A stretch of 64,000 nucleotides of DNA from Rhodoligotrophos defluvii (GCF_005281615.1 NZ_SZZM01000008.1:1-64000); one strand, 5' to 3'. Numbered from the stretch's first letter, positions 47,005-56,066 are shown. Notes: generated by a model from the sequence alone, not told the origin. Numbers and translations: made by a program.

Positions 47005-47753
47005 TTCTGCCGGCCCTCGGGCGCGAGTGTCCGATCGGAGGCGCGGTGGTCGTATTCGTCCGCCAACGCACTCAGCGCCGCCCGGCTATCACCCGAGTAG
47101 GAGGGACCGTGCATCAGCGCCAGCGTGCGTGGTGCGAGACTGGCGAGAGCACGGATCGTTGTCCCCATGTTCGGGCTGAGGGATGAATACTGGAACAGGT
47201 TCTCGGCGGCAATCGCCGGTCCCACGATATCGCTGTCCGTCAACGCCGGGCCGTCGCCGAGCTGGGTAAAGAGATCACCGCACAACAGGGTTTCGGTCGA
47301 TTCCTCATAGAGCAGGCCGGCGTCCCAGCCATGCGGGGTATGTGGCGTGTCCAGATAACGAACTCTCTTTCCCCGACCCAGGTCGATGACTTCTCCGTCC
47401 TGGAGAACCCGCGGGGGCCGATCGGCCATGTCGTTCAGCGATACGAGGCAGCCGGTCTGGCCGTGCGCGATTTGCGCGTGCGGTGCGACAGCCAGCCATT
47501 CATTCATTGCGCCGCATTCGTCAGCCTCGAAGTGGCCGAAGGCAATCCAGCGCAGCTGTTCGGCCGGAACGAGGCGGCTCGCAGCCTCGCGGACCAATGG
47601 AAACATCTTTCGCAGTCCGGTGTGGAACAGCAGCGGTTCATCCCCGAGAATGAGGAACTGGTTGAAGGTGAAGCCAGCCGGCGAAGCGATATCGGGCACA
47701 AAGGTCGAGAGGCGGTAGATGCCGTCGGCGATTTCGTTGACTCTAGTCTCCAT
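47001..47753 (-). CDS. Metallo-beta-lactamase-fold hydrolase, flavodiiron-like
   Basis: A 250-aa protein with the HxExD form of the metal motif (FGHFEADECGAM), CGDLFTQLGD supplying the bridging Asp and LMHGPSYSGD the last His. This set is that of the oxygen-binding di-iron domain of flavodiiron proteins and not of zinc lactamases, but no flavodoxin domain is attached. It is divergent from a TetR gene. A redox-sensing or hydrolase role is possible. Confidence 0.85.
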   Translation of the reverse strand: METRVNEIADGIYRLSTFVPDIASPAGFTFNQFLILGDEPLLFHTGLRKMFPLVREAASRLVPAEQLRWIAFGHFEADECGAMNEWLAVAPHAQIAHGQTGCLVSLNDMADRPPRVLQDGEVIDLGRGKRVRYLDTPHTPHGWDAGLLYEESTETLLCGDLFTQLGDGPALTDSDIVGPAIAAENLFQYSSLSPNMGTTIRALASLAPRTLALMHGPSYSGDSRAALSALADEYDHRASDRTLAPEGRQN

Positions 47754-47829
47754 GGAGGTCTCCTGAACGATGCTCGATATGGCCGTTGTTCCGCCCGGCG
47801 GGCGGTGGACATCGGCTGAATTTCATAGT

Positions 47830-47854
47830 ACATATGTGTGTAGTCAAAATTTGA
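47830..47854. promoter_or_regulatory. AT-rich palindromes between the hydrolase and tetR genes
   Basis: ACATATGT (47830-47837) and TCAAAATTTGA (47844-47854) are adjacent perfect palindromes inside an AT-rich 145-base divergent promoter. They are candidate TetR operators controlling both directions. Confidence 0.45.
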
Positions 47855-47898
47855 TTGCCTGTCAATATGAATGCACAACTCTGTGTAATGAAATTGCT

Positions 47899-48486
47899 AT
47901 GAGCCGAACCTATACGCTGAAGCGGCGGGCCGAGAAGCAGGCAGAGACCAGGAGACGGATCGTCGAGGCCGCTGTGGAGCTCCACAGCACCCTCGGGCCG
48001 GCGCACACGAGCCTCAGCATGGTGGCCGAACGGGCCGGCGTTCAGCGGCACACGCTCTATGCCCACTTTCCCGACGAGCGTAGCCTGTATCTGGCTTGTT
48101 CAGGCCTGGCGATGGAGCGCGATCCTCTACCCGAGGCCGACCCGTGGCGGAGCATCGATGATGGGCGCCAACGGCTTCGTATCGGCCTTGGTGCGGTTTA
48201 CGGCTGGTATGAACGAAATGCTCAGATGGCGGCATGCGTGCTCCGCGATGCGGAGCATCATGCCTTGACGAAGGAAATCACCGAACTGCGCCTTGGGCCC
48301 TATATGGCGGGCTATCACGAAGTGCTTGGCGCGGGGTTGGATCGCAAGCAAGATGCGATGCTGCGGCTGGCGCTCAGCTTTTTTACATGGCGAACGCTGG
48401 TGCGCGAAACCGGTCTCGAACAAGGCGATGCGGTCGAAGTCATGGTCCGCGCCATTGACTGCGCCGGTAAAGGGCAACAGCCCTGA
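47899..48486 (+). CDS. TetR-family transcriptional regulator
   Basis: A 195-aa protein from ATG 47899. The HTH (about 17-62) reads RRRIVEAAVELHSTLGPAHTSLSMVAERAGVQRHTLYAHFPDE when pieced together and is typical of TetR. The C-terminal ligand domain is all helical. An in-frame upstream extension would overrun the promoter region. It likely represses the divergent hydrolase and the VOC gene after it. Confidence 0.9.
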   Translation: MSRTYTLKRRAEKQAETRRRIVEAAVELHSTLGPAHTSLSMVAERAGVQRHTLYAHFPDERSLYLACSGLAMERDPLPEADPWRSIDDGRQRLRIGLGAVYGWYERNAQMAACVLRDAEHHALTKEITELRLGPYMAGYHEVLGAGLDRKQDAMLRLALSFFTWRTLVRETGLEQGDAVEVMVRAIDCAGKGQQP

Positions 48487-48509
48487 GGTCTGGCTACATG
48501 GAGCGAGCA

Positions 48510-49022
48510 ATGGCCACAGCCGATCAGAAGGACGTGCACGGGTTCTTTCACATCAACGTGAACTGCACCGATTTCGAGCGGTCGCTGGCGTTCTACAGGT
48601 TGATCGGCTTCGAAGTGGTGTTGGATTTCGACAATCGGCCGGGACCGCGGCGCAGCTTCGGCGAGATCGGCCTCGGCCCGATCCTCGCGCTGCCTGACGA
48701 CTGCGATGCGCGCGCGGCGCTCCTGTCCTTGGCGCCAGACGACCCGCGCGCCATGCGCCTCGATCTCATCGAGTGGAGATCGCCGCGAGAACCCAATGAA
48801 CGGCGAAGGAGCCTCGCCCAACCGGGCATGGCGCGCATCTGCCTCAAGACCCGTGATGCACAAGCGGTGCATGCACGTCTGGCCAGCGCGGGTCACAAGC
48901 CATATAGCCCACCCATCCGGATTTCGCTCGGCGGCTCGCTGATCAAGGTGTTCTGCGTGGAAGACCCGGACGGCGTGGTGATCGAGTTCATGGAATTCCT
49001 GGGGCGCGACCCGCAGAGCTGA
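48510..49022 (+). CDS. VOC-family protein
   Basis: A 170-aa glyoxalase/dioxygenase-fold protein. ATG 48510 has GGAG 6 bases upstream; ATG 48498 is an alternative. It opens FFHINVNCTDFERSLAFYRLIGFEVV, with H17 region, LIEW and VVIEFMEF giving the usual His/Glu metal ligands. The substrate is unknown. It lies 23 bases after tetR and is probably co-transcribed. Confidence 0.85.
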   Translation: MATADQKDVHGFFHINVNCTDFERSLAFYRLIGFEVVLDFDNRPGPRRSFGEIGLGPILALPDDCDARAALLSLAPDDPRAMRLDLIEWRSPREPNERRRSLAQPGMARICLKTRDAQAVHARLASAGHKPYSPPIRISLGGSLIKVFCVEDPDGVVIEFMEFLGRDPQS

Positions 49023-49064
49023 GTCCACCCTGCGGGCCGCCTGGAGAAATGCCGGGCATAAAGC

Positions 49065-49733
49065 TCAGGAACATTCCCGCGCGTCGGCCATCCAGCCCTG
49101 GTTGATCGCGAACCGGACGATCTGCGCGCGGGAGTGGAGCTTCAGCTTGTCGGTTGCTCGGGCCTTATATGTCTCGATCGACTTGATGCTGATATTGGCG
49201 CGCGCGGCGATCTCCTTGTTGGAATAGCCAAGCGCGACCATGCGCAGCACGTCCTGTTCGCGCGCAGTCAGGCCGTGCGTCGCCGGCGATTTCGTGAGCG
49301 GCTGGTTGTGGTCTTGAGCGGCCGTCATCTCGGTGGCGGACGGCGGATCGAAGAACAGGGCTCCGAGCATGACCGATCGCACGGCAAGCACCAGGTTCTG
49401 ACCTGACGAGCATTTCTGCACGAAACCCTTGGCGCCGGCCTGGAGCGCCCGCTGTATGTAGCTGCGGTCGTGATAGAGGGTCATGATCACCACATGGGTG
49501 TCGCTGCCGCGCGCCACGATCTGCTCAGTCAGGGCCAGCCCGTTCATGTCCGGCAGGGACACGTCCAGAATGGCCACGTCGGGGCTGGTGCCGGCGATCA
49601 GCTCCAGTGCGTCCGCGCCGGTATTGGCCTCACCCACGCAGACGATGTCTTTGCAGGCCTCCAACAGCGTGCGCGCCCCGGCGACCACGACCGGGTGATC
49701 ATCCACGATGACAGTTCGGATCTGAGACGTCAT
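49065..49733 (-). CDS. NarL/LuxR-type response regulator
   Basis: A 222-aa two-domain regulator. The receiver shows VIVDDHP (acidic pair), the phospho-acceptor Asp in VAILDVSLPDMNG, the Thr in VIMTLYHD and the Lys in GFVQKCS. The C-terminal HTH reads LTAREQDVLRMVALGYSNKEIA. It overlaps the kinase gene by 35 bases and is expected to be its partner. Likely targets are the divergent polysaccharide genes. Confidence 0.94.
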   Translation of the reverse strand: MTSQIRTVIVDDHPVVVAGARTLLEACKDIVCVGEANTGADALELIAGTSPDVAILDVSLPDMNGLALTEQIVARGSDTHVVIMTLYHDRSYIQRALQAGAKGFVQKCSSGQNLVLAVRSVMLGALFFDPPSATEMTAAQDHNQPLTKSPATHGLTAREQDVLRMVALGYSNKEIAARANISIKSIETYKARATDKLKLHSRAQIVRFAINQGWMADARECS

Positions 49734-50676
49734 GATCGTCTCCCCTCTCCGTTGAGCTGGTTGTGCCCGGTTTCGAGTTTGGAATGACGGCGTGCACGCG
49801 GCTGCCTCCGCCCTCGCGCGGCTTTATGGCGAGATGCCCGCCGAGGCGCGCGACGCGGGCCGACATTCCGGCGATGCCCACGTGCTTGCGGTCAAGCGGA
49901 TGGGAATGACAATTCAGGTCATCGAAGCCAGGCCCGTCGTCTTCGACCTCAAGCTCGATCCTTTCGCTATTCGCGCTGATGCGGACGAAGGCCAAGGACG
50001 CGGTCCGCGCATGGGTGGCGACGTTGGTCAACGCTTCCTGCACGATGCGGAACACGGTTTCCGCCGCGTCGTCATCGATGATCGTACCAGGCGCGAGGTG
50101 GTGGCTGAACCGGCCGGGAATGCCCACTCTCGCCTCCCACTGGGCCACCATGTCCGACAGGACCGGAACAAGCCGGCCACCGGTTGGAATGCCCGCGCGC
50201 TTGCCTGCGACAAGGTCATGCAGCTCTTTGCTGAGCTGGGTGATGATCGCCCGGATCTCCGCGAAGCGCGCCAGCAGGTTCGGGTCCCGGCAGGTTGCCT
50301 CGAGGATAGAGAGCTTGATCAGCACAGCGACGATGTGCTGGCCGGCGAGGTCATGGATATCGCGTGCCAGTTGCTCGCGCTGGTCGTCGGCCATGCTTGG
50401 CGCGTGCTCCGCCGCGGAGCCGGCGTTCAGATCGGCTTCTGACGAGGGTTGGCGTCGTCGACCCGCCATTGCAGCGTTCGGCTGCTCGGCTGCCGCGTCG
50501 TGGCTCGAAGATGCTCTAGCACGCTTGCGACCGGATGAGCGTGCGCCCTCCTGCACGCTCATCGCCTTTGACCCGGCCTGATTTTCCCAATCGAAATCGG
50601 GCGCTGCGCGATGACCACTTGCCTTGTCGGGTGTTGGCGAAGGCACGTCGTCGTCGGAGCGATCCGCCGTCGTCAT
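49699..50676 (-). CDS. Soluble histidine kinase (HisKA_3 type)
   Basis: A 325-aa kinase from ATG 50676 with GGGGAGGG upstream. The first 95 residues are polar and low in complexity (Ser, Ala, Arg, Gln), with no membrane span or recognisable sensor domain. The dimerisation helix carries the phospho-His in LARDIHDLAGQ. The ATPase domain shows QEALTNVATHA (N box) and DDGPGFDD (G1). It therefore probably senses a cytoplasmic cue or takes its signal from another protein. Confidence 0.92.
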   Translation of the reverse strand: MTTADRSDDDVPSPTPDKASGHRAAPDFDWENQAGSKAMSVQEGARSSGRKRARASSSHDAAAEQPNAAMAGRRRQPSSEADLNAGSAAEHAPSMADDQREQLARDIHDLAGQHIVAVLIKLSILEATCRDPNLLARFAEIRAIITQLSKELHDLVAGKRAGIPTGGRLVPVLSDMVAQWEARVGIPGRFSHHLAPGTIIDDDAAETVFRIVQEALTNVATHARTASLAFVRISANSERIELEVEDDGPGFDDLNCHSHPLDRKHVGIAGMSARVARLGGHLAIKPREGGGSRVHAVIPNSKPGTTSSTERGDDHDVSDPNCHRG

Positions 50677-51161
50677 GTAAAGCCCTCCCCAGGGATATGT
50701 CCCGAAGCCCCGTCTCCGGCACGACCTCCTCGGCCCGACCTCCATCGGACCTCTGCTCAACCCCCAAGATTATACAATCGCATAACTATTGCCGTTGTCA
50801 ACAGTATAGTTAAATCCTGCCACATTTTGGTACAGGAGTGGTTTTGCGTCGTAAAAACTTGCGACCCGAAGCTTTTATTCGGAAGTCTCTGGCGCCAATC
50901 ACATGTGTTTTTGGTTGGTTGTTTGTTTATTTCTGTGTTTTAGCTGCTATCCCCCTGAGGGCTCCGGAAAATCATTACAATGATGCATGAAGTATGCTAC
51001 AGATTCTTGTCGTTTCTATATCGGGAAAGTCATTTCGCTCACAAGAAGATCTGCTTGCCTAACCTAATGTCAGCAATGGGCCCGGCCTGTAAGGCATAGG
51101 CGCGCTCGTGTCAGGTTTTTAATCCTCCAACTTTCTCTGGGCCTTCGTTAACGTTTGCTAG
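50677..51161. other. AT-rich intergenic region, 485 bases, start of the polysaccharide locus
   Basis: It separates the leftward kinase from the rightward glycosyltransferase and is much richer in A+T than its flanks, especially 50760-51060. No convincing coding frame is present. It contains the palindrome at 50971-50984, a short ccgaa/ttcgg pair at 50866-50882 and T-rich runs near 50910-50940. It must hold promoters for both sides. Confidence 0.6.
50971..50984. promoter_or_regulatory. Palindrome ATCATTACAATGAT
   Basis: A perfect 6-bp inverted repeat around AC, in the AT-rich region between the kinase and the first glycosyltransferase gene. The form suits a dimeric regulator such as the LuxR-type response regulator next door, but no proof is available from sequence alone. 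Confidence 0.4.
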
Positions 51162-52292
51162 ATGGCGGATAGGGCAGTCCCGCAGAGTAAGCGCCGGGCC
51201 CATCGTAAGATGATCATGCACGTCATCACCAACTATTCGGCCAATGCTGGCGCGGAGACAATGCTTTCAAGGCTGCTCACGGTCGAGCCAGCCGATGCCA
51301 TGGTGGTGTCTCTCCGCGACGTTTCTCCCCGTTACCGGGCCGCCAGGGGCGATCCCATCCGCCACCAGGCGCTGGGCGTGCGCTCGCTGACAGAACTGAC
51401 GCGGGGCATTCGGCGGCTCGCCCGGCTGATCCATCAGGAACGGCCGGCTGCCATTCTGTGCTGGATGTACCACGCGATGGTGGCCGGAACGGTTGCGCAG
51501 CGCCTGAGCGGGGTGCACGTCCCGGTGTTCTGGAACGTGCGGCAGTCGCTCGATGATCCCCGGTCGTTCTCGCGCAGCACGCGGCTTGCCGTGCGCGCCG
51601 CTCGCCATCTTTCGCATCTGCCGAGCGGCATCATCTTCAACTCCTCGCGCTCGCTCGCCCTGCATCGGCACTTCGGCTTTCGCAACGGCAACATGACCGT
51701 CATCCCCAACGGCTTCGGTCCGGCCATGCCGGTCACCTGCGAGCAGGCTCATCAGCCGCGGGTGTTCGGGATCGCGGCCCGCCTTCATCCGCAGAAGGAC
51801 CATGCCACGTTCTTCCGGGCGGCAGCGCAGGTCTACCGACAGCGACCAGAGGCACGGTTCGTCGCGGTGGGCGCCGGCCTCGAAGAAGACAATGCGGAGG
51901 CCATTGCCTTGCGGGATGCCGCCGGGCTACCGCCGCAGGCCATCGACCTGCGCGGAGAAACCCAGGATATGGGCGGGTTCTATCGCGCGATCGACGTGCT
52001 GGTGCTGTCGTCGCGGACGGAGGGGTTTCCCAATGTGGTGGCGGAGGCCATGAGCTTCGGCAAACCTGTCGTCACGACGGATGTCGGAGATGCGGCCGCA
52101 ATCGTGGGCGACACGGGAATTGTGGTGGCGCCGGGCGACAGCTGCGCCTTGGCCGAGGGCATGTGCCGCATGCTCGACATGAGCGCCGGGACGTACCGCC
52201 AATGGGCGGCGGCCGCACGCAAGCGCATCGCCGATCATTACGGGCTGCCCGAGATCGCTCGCCGCTATGCTCAATTCCTGGGAACGTCGTGA
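51162..52292 (+). CDS. GT4-family glycosyltransferase
   Basis: A 376-aa cytoplasmic retaining transferase with GT-B fold. The N terminus shows ITNYSANAGAETMLSRLL. The C-terminal nucleotide-sugar site shows GIAARLHPQKDHATFFRAA and the E-x7-E motif in SSRTEGFPNVVAEAMSFGKPVV. Starts at 51162, 51210 and 51216 are possible, none with a strong ribosome site. It opens the polysaccharide gene run. The sugar is unknown. Confidence 0.92.
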   Translation: MADRAVPQSKRRAHRKMIMHVITNYSANAGAETMLSRLLTVEPADAMVVSLRDVSPRYRAARGDPIRHQALGVRSLTELTRGIRRLARLIHQERPAAILCWMYHAMVAGTVAQRLSGVHVPVFWNVRQSLDDPRSFSRSTRLAVRAARHLSHLPSGIIFNSSRSLALHRHFGFRNGNMTVIPNGFGPAMPVTCEQAHQPRVFGIAARLHPQKDHATFFRAAAQVYRQRPEARFVAVGAGLEEDNAEAIALRDAAGLPPQAIDLRGETQDMGGFYRAIDVLVLSSRTEGFPNVVAEAMSFGKPVVTTDVGDAAAIVGDTGIVVAPGDSCALAEGMCRMLDMSAGTYRQWAAAARKRIADHYGLPEIARRYAQFLGTS

Positions 52293-52299
52293 GGTGCGG

Positions 52300-53190
52300 A
52301 TGGCTCATGCCGAGCGTTTCCAGGCATTGCCGCTGACGGCCAAAGCATTCCTCGGGGCCCAGGGCCCTGTGGACCTCAAGCTTGAATGCGCGTTCTTCTC
52401 GCGCCTCAAGATGCGCAACGGCACGTTCAAATACACCGAGCCCGGGCGGTTTGCGGCACTGGAGCCGTGGCTCGCCCCCATCTTCAAGCAAAGGCTGAAG
52501 CAGGGCTGCGCGGTACTGGACGTGGGCGCGTCGACCGGGCTCACCACCATAGAGCTCGTCGATTTCTTGGCCGCCGAGGGCCTGGGGCCCGGCCGGGTGG
52601 TGGCAACGGACCGGTTCATCGAGGCTCACCTGGTGGAGCTTACGCCCTGGCTCAGCGTGCTGAGCGATCCGGAGGGCTGGCCGCTGCAGTATGACGTGGG
52701 CGGCATCGGCATCCGGGCCTGGTCGCGGCGGCTGGACCTGGTCACGCTTGCGGCCCTGCCGCGGTTTTTCGCGAGAATGGCGCTGCAGCCGCGTCTGCGC
52801 GCGCGCATCGTCCAGGGCCAGTCGCAGCCGTTCAGGATGGAGAGCCGGGCGCTCGCCGGCCGCGCGATCGAGCTCGTCGACAGCGACGTCCTGCTGTGCG
52901 AGCCCGGCTTCGTCGGTCAGTTCGATTTCATCCGGGCTGCCAACCTATTGAATGCCGGCTATTTCACGACGGGCCAGCTCGGCCGGGCGGTCGACAACCT
53001 CCGGCGCTACTGCCGGGCGGCCGGTGCGCTGCTGCTCGTGGTGCGGACGGTCGAGACCGGCCACGACGGAACCCTGTTCGAGCTCGATGAGCATGGCCGT
53101 TTCAGGGTGACCGCGCGGGTGGGCCGAGGCGCGGAGGTCGAGGCGCTGGTGCTGGCGGCCGACCCGAGCAGACCGGGAGCTGACCCATGA
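52300..53190 (+). CDS. SAM-dependent methyltransferase-like protein
   Basis: The 296-aa protein starts at ATG 52300 with GAGGTG upstream, 7 bases after the glycosyltransferase stop. Motif I reads AVLDVGASTGLTTIELVDFL, as in class I methyltransferases. Later parts (DFIRAANLLNAGYF, LRRYCRAAGALLLVVRT) fit the rest of the fold. Its place suggests methylation of a sugar or a lipid-linked intermediate. A non-catalytic role cannot be excluded. Confidence 0.75.
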   Translation: MAHAERFQALPLTAKAFLGAQGPVDLKLECAFFSRLKMRNGTFKYTEPGRFAALEPWLAPIFKQRLKQGCAVLDVGASTGLTTIELVDFLAAEGLGPGRVVATDRFIEAHLVELTPWLSVLSDPEGWPLQYDVGGIGIRAWSRRLDLVTLAALPRFFARMALQPRLRARIVQGQSQPFRMESRALAGRAIELVDSDVLLCEPGFVGQFDFIRAANLLNAGYFTTGQLGRAVDNLRRYCRAAGALLLVVRTVETGHDGTLFELDEHGRFRVTARVGRGAEVEALVLAADPSRPGADP

Positions 53191-54689
53191 GCGGGCGCGC
53201 GGGTCTGGACGGGTTGAGGCTGGCAGCCATTGCGGCGGTGCTCGTGCTGCTGGGGTTCACAGTTGCGGCCAGCCAGGGCTGTCTCGCGCTCAGCCTGCCG
53301 GATCTGCCGGGTGCGGGCGACCGGGAGAAGCCTGCTTCCTATGTTCCCCCGAAGCTGCCGGACGGCCGGCAGCGCGCCTTTCCCACGGCGGAAGGCTTCG
53401 GGGCCGGGGCGAAGGGCGGCCGGGGCGGTGCCGTGCTGTTCGTCACGACCACGGCGGAGGAGGGCGAAGGATCATTGCGGGCATGCATAGAGGCCGAGGG
53501 GCCGCGCACCTGCGTGTTCCGGGTGAGCGGCACCATCACGCTCAAGAAGCGGTCGCTGGTGATCACCAATCCCTATCTCACCATTGCCGGCGAGACTGCG
53601 CCGGGCGGTGGCATCGCGATCCGCAACAGCCCGCGTCAGCTGCGGCCATCGGTGGAGATCCTCACCCACGACGTGATCATACGCCACCTGCGGCTGCGGC
53701 CGGGCCCGCACGAGCAGGCGGCGTGCTGCTCCGGCGCCCTGGGCTTCTACGGCGAGGATGCCACCGACATCATCGTCGATCATGTCTCGGCGAGCTGGGG
53801 GTCGGACGAGACCATCGATTCCGAAGGCGCACGGAACATCACCATTCAGTGGGGGATCATCTCGGAGCCGCTTCTGGACGGCGGGCCGGGCAAGCGCAAC
53901 CGCGCCCGCAACATGCTGCTGACCATGGGCGGTAACTTCTCCATCCATCACAACCTGTTCGCCTTCGGAAAATTCCGGAATCCCCAGATCCAGATGGAGG
54001 GCAGGGGGGTCACGGCGGACGTGGTCAACAACGTGCTCTACTCGCCGGTGTGGGATTACGTGATCAGCTTCAGCGATCGCGCGGCCAAGATCAGGGCCAA
54101 TGTGGTGGGCAACTACAAGATTGCCGGCGCGAAGGAGAAGGACGACCATCTCGTCCACCTCTTCGACGAAGGCGGCAAGGGCTACGCCATCCACCTCGCC
54201 GGCAATATCGACGAGACCTATCGGCCGGATGACGGCATGGCGGAGGATCTCGTCGTCGCGGAGGAGCAGCGGGGTGCGGTGGTCTCGGCCCCGTTCGACG
54301 TGGCTCACGTGCGTGCTCTGCCCGCCCGTGAAGCCTATGACGAGGTGCTGGCCAAGGCCGGTGCCACACGACCGCTGCGGGATGCGGTCGACCGCCGGAT
54401 CGTCGAGGCGGTGCACACGCGGTCAGGGCACCTGCTGAAGAGCGATCCGGAAGACGTCGGCGGCTGGCCTCATCTCGCCTCTGCTCCGCCGCCCGCGGAC
54501 GAGGACCGAGACGGCATGGCCGACAGCTGGGAGCTGTCGGTCGGGCTTTCACCGACCAGCGCGGCCGACGGCCTGTCGGATCTCGACGGCGACGGCTGGA
54601 CCAATTTCGAGGAGTATCTGCATGAGCTTGCCGGGGATGGCAGAGGCATGGATGCCGCGCGCCTCGCCGCGCAGCAGCCGCAGCGCTGA
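53187..54689 (+). CDS. Pectate-lyase-like beta-helix protein with Ca-binding C-terminal repeats
   Basis: A 500-aa exported protein. An N-terminal hydrophobic segment (about 11-35) is a signal or anchor. The body opens AFPTAEGFGAGAKGGRGGAVLFVT, the usual start of PL1-like pectate lyases, and runs through beta-helix rungs (IIVDHVSASWGSDETID, MLLTMGGNFSIHHNLFAF). The C terminus has DEDRDGMADSWE and SDLDGDGWTNFEEYL, thrombospondin-3/dockerin-like calcium sites. It overlaps the methyltransferase gene by ATGA. A lyase acting on the polymer made here is the natural guess. Confidence 0.85.
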   Translation: MSGRAGLDGLRLAAIAAVLVLLGFTVAASQGCLALSLPDLPGAGDREKPASYVPPKLPDGRQRAFPTAEGFGAGAKGGRGGAVLFVTTTAEEGEGSLRACIEAEGPRTCVFRVSGTITLKKRSLVITNPYLTIAGETAPGGGIAIRNSPRQLRPSVEILTHDVIIRHLRLRPGPHEQAACCSGALGFYGEDATDIIVDHVSASWGSDETIDSEGARNITIQWGIISEPLLDGGPGKRNRARNMLLTMGGNFSIHHNLFAFGKFRNPQIQMEGRGVTADVVNNVLYSPVWDYVISFSDRAAKIRANVVGNYKIAGAKEKDDHLVHLFDEGGKGYAIHLAGNIDETYRPDDGMAEDLVVAEEQRGAVVSAPFDVAHVRALPAREAYDEVLAKAGATRPLRDAVDRRIVEAVHTRSGHLLKSDPEDVGGWPHLASAPPPADEDRDGMADSWELSVGLSPTSAADGLSDLDGDGWTNFEEYLHELAGDGRGMDAARLAAQQPQR

Positions 54690-54714
54690 CGCACGCCGTT
54701 GCGGCCGGACGCCC

Positions 54715-56025
54715 TTATCGCGACTGCCGGGGCGAGGCGGCGCGACGCAGGCCGGCCTCGCGCGATGCCCGCGCGTTGAGGAAGGCCACGGCCGGGCCGA
54801 TGGAGAGCAGGACCGGCACGGCCCAGAAGCGGCCATAGACATGGGGCACCGCATTCATGAGCATGGCAAACAGGCTGAGCGTGACGAAGCCGCAGATGAA
54901 GACCGGACGGCTGTTCCTGTAGCGCAGCACCGAAACAAGCACGACGACGGCGCCGGCAAGCATGAGCACGAGACCCGCAAGCGCAATCAGGCCGCCCTCG
55001 TTCCACATCAGCAGATAGAGGTTGTGCACGGGGGTCTTCCAGGCACTGATCTCGCGGTACTGGTCGGCGCCATAGCCAAGCCACAGAGCATCGCCCGCGA
55101 GATGAAAGGCTTCCTCGTTGAGCGCCATGCGCTCGCGGAAGGTGCCGGCGCTGGACAGCTCGCCCGTGGAAAGGCCGGTCAGCACCCGCTTGCGGAACGC
55201 GGCGGGCAGATGGTCCTGGACGGCGGGCATGTTGATTGCGAGCCACAGCAGCTGCAGGGTGCACAAGGCGAAGATCAGCCGCTTCACGCTGAAATTGGCC
55301 AGGAAGATCAGCCCCAGGCCGAGAAGCATCGCATAAAGCGCGGTGTTCGAGCCGGTCAGCATGAGGCCATAGGTCAAGAGCGGTGCGAGCAGGAGGGCAT
55401 AGACCGGCCGCAGCGCGCCCATGCCGACCAAGCTCAGGAGCAGCGGGATCGTGAGCGCGATGAGGCTGCCGCACTCGTTCTCCCGTTCGACGAAGCCCTG
55501 CAGACGCCGGCTGCCGCTGACGAACACCGTGTTGTACTCGCCTACGATATCGACCACGTAGATCCCGTGCACGACCATGATGGTGATCGAGGCGATGAAC
55601 ACCTTGATCAGCATCGTGGCCTGGCTCCAGGGGCGAGCCAGCAAGATCACCGGCAGCACGAAATAGGCGAAGACATACTGCAGCAGGAGAATGACGCCGC
55701 GATCCTCGGCGCCGGCAAGCAGGCTGCTGGCCATCAGGCCGCCCATGGCAACCGCCAGGCCGAACAGCCAGAAGGCGGTGCCCGGGCCGAACGGCCTCAG
55801 CTGGGCCGAGCGGTTGAGCAACATCAGCCCGAGGCAAAGGCAAGCCAGCGCATCGCTGACCGTGAAGTAGAAGGCCTCGAGCCTCAACACGTTGATCGGC
55901 GCGAAGAACACGACGGCGCAGGCCAGCGCGAACTCGATCCGGCGCGATGCCATCAACAAGGGCAGCTTTATGCCCCTGGAGATCACCGGAGGGCCGGACT
56001 CGCGGATCGTTGGAATGCTGGTCAT
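54715..56025 (-). CDS. O-antigen ligase/polymerase-like membrane protein (Wzy/WaaL family)
   Basis: A 436-aa protein with about ten to twelve hydrophobic spans and a large periplasmic loop (about 230-330) rich in charged residues with YGADQYREISAWKTPVHN, the VHN being typical of the Wzy_C ligase loop. GGAGAG precedes ATG 56025. It would join or polymerise repeat units at the periplasmic side. Polymerase and ligase cannot be told apart from sequence. It is divergent from the Wzz-like gene. Confidence 0.85.
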   Translation of the reverse strand: MTSIPTIRESGPPVISRGIKLPLLMASRRIEFALACAVVFFAPINVLRLEAFYFTVSDALACLCLGLMLLNRSAQLRPFGPGTAFWLFGLAVAMGGLMASSLLAGAEDRGVILLLQYVFAYFVLPVILLARPWSQATMLIKVFIASITIMVVHGIYVVDIVGEYNTVFVSGSRRLQGFVERENECGSLIALTIPLLLSLVGMGALRPVYALLLAPLLTYGLMLTGSNTALYAMLLGLGLIFLANFSVKRLIFALCTLQLLWLAINMPAVQDHLPAAFRKRVLTGLSTGELSSAGTFRERMALNEEAFHLAGDALWLGYGADQYREISAWKTPVHNLYLLMWNEGGLIALAGLVLMLAGAVVVLVSVLRYRNSRPVFICGFVTLSLFAMLMNAVPHVYGRFWAVPVLLSIGPAVAFLNARASREAGLRRAASPRQSR

Positions 56026-56066
56026 CGACGCAATCTCTCCATCGATGTCTGTAAGTATTACTCAGA

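Noticed and set aside
54677-54705. GCCGCA/TGCGGC inverted repeat between convergent polysaccharide genes
   Set aside because: Six-bp arms with a 17-base loop are expected by chance in DNA of this composition.
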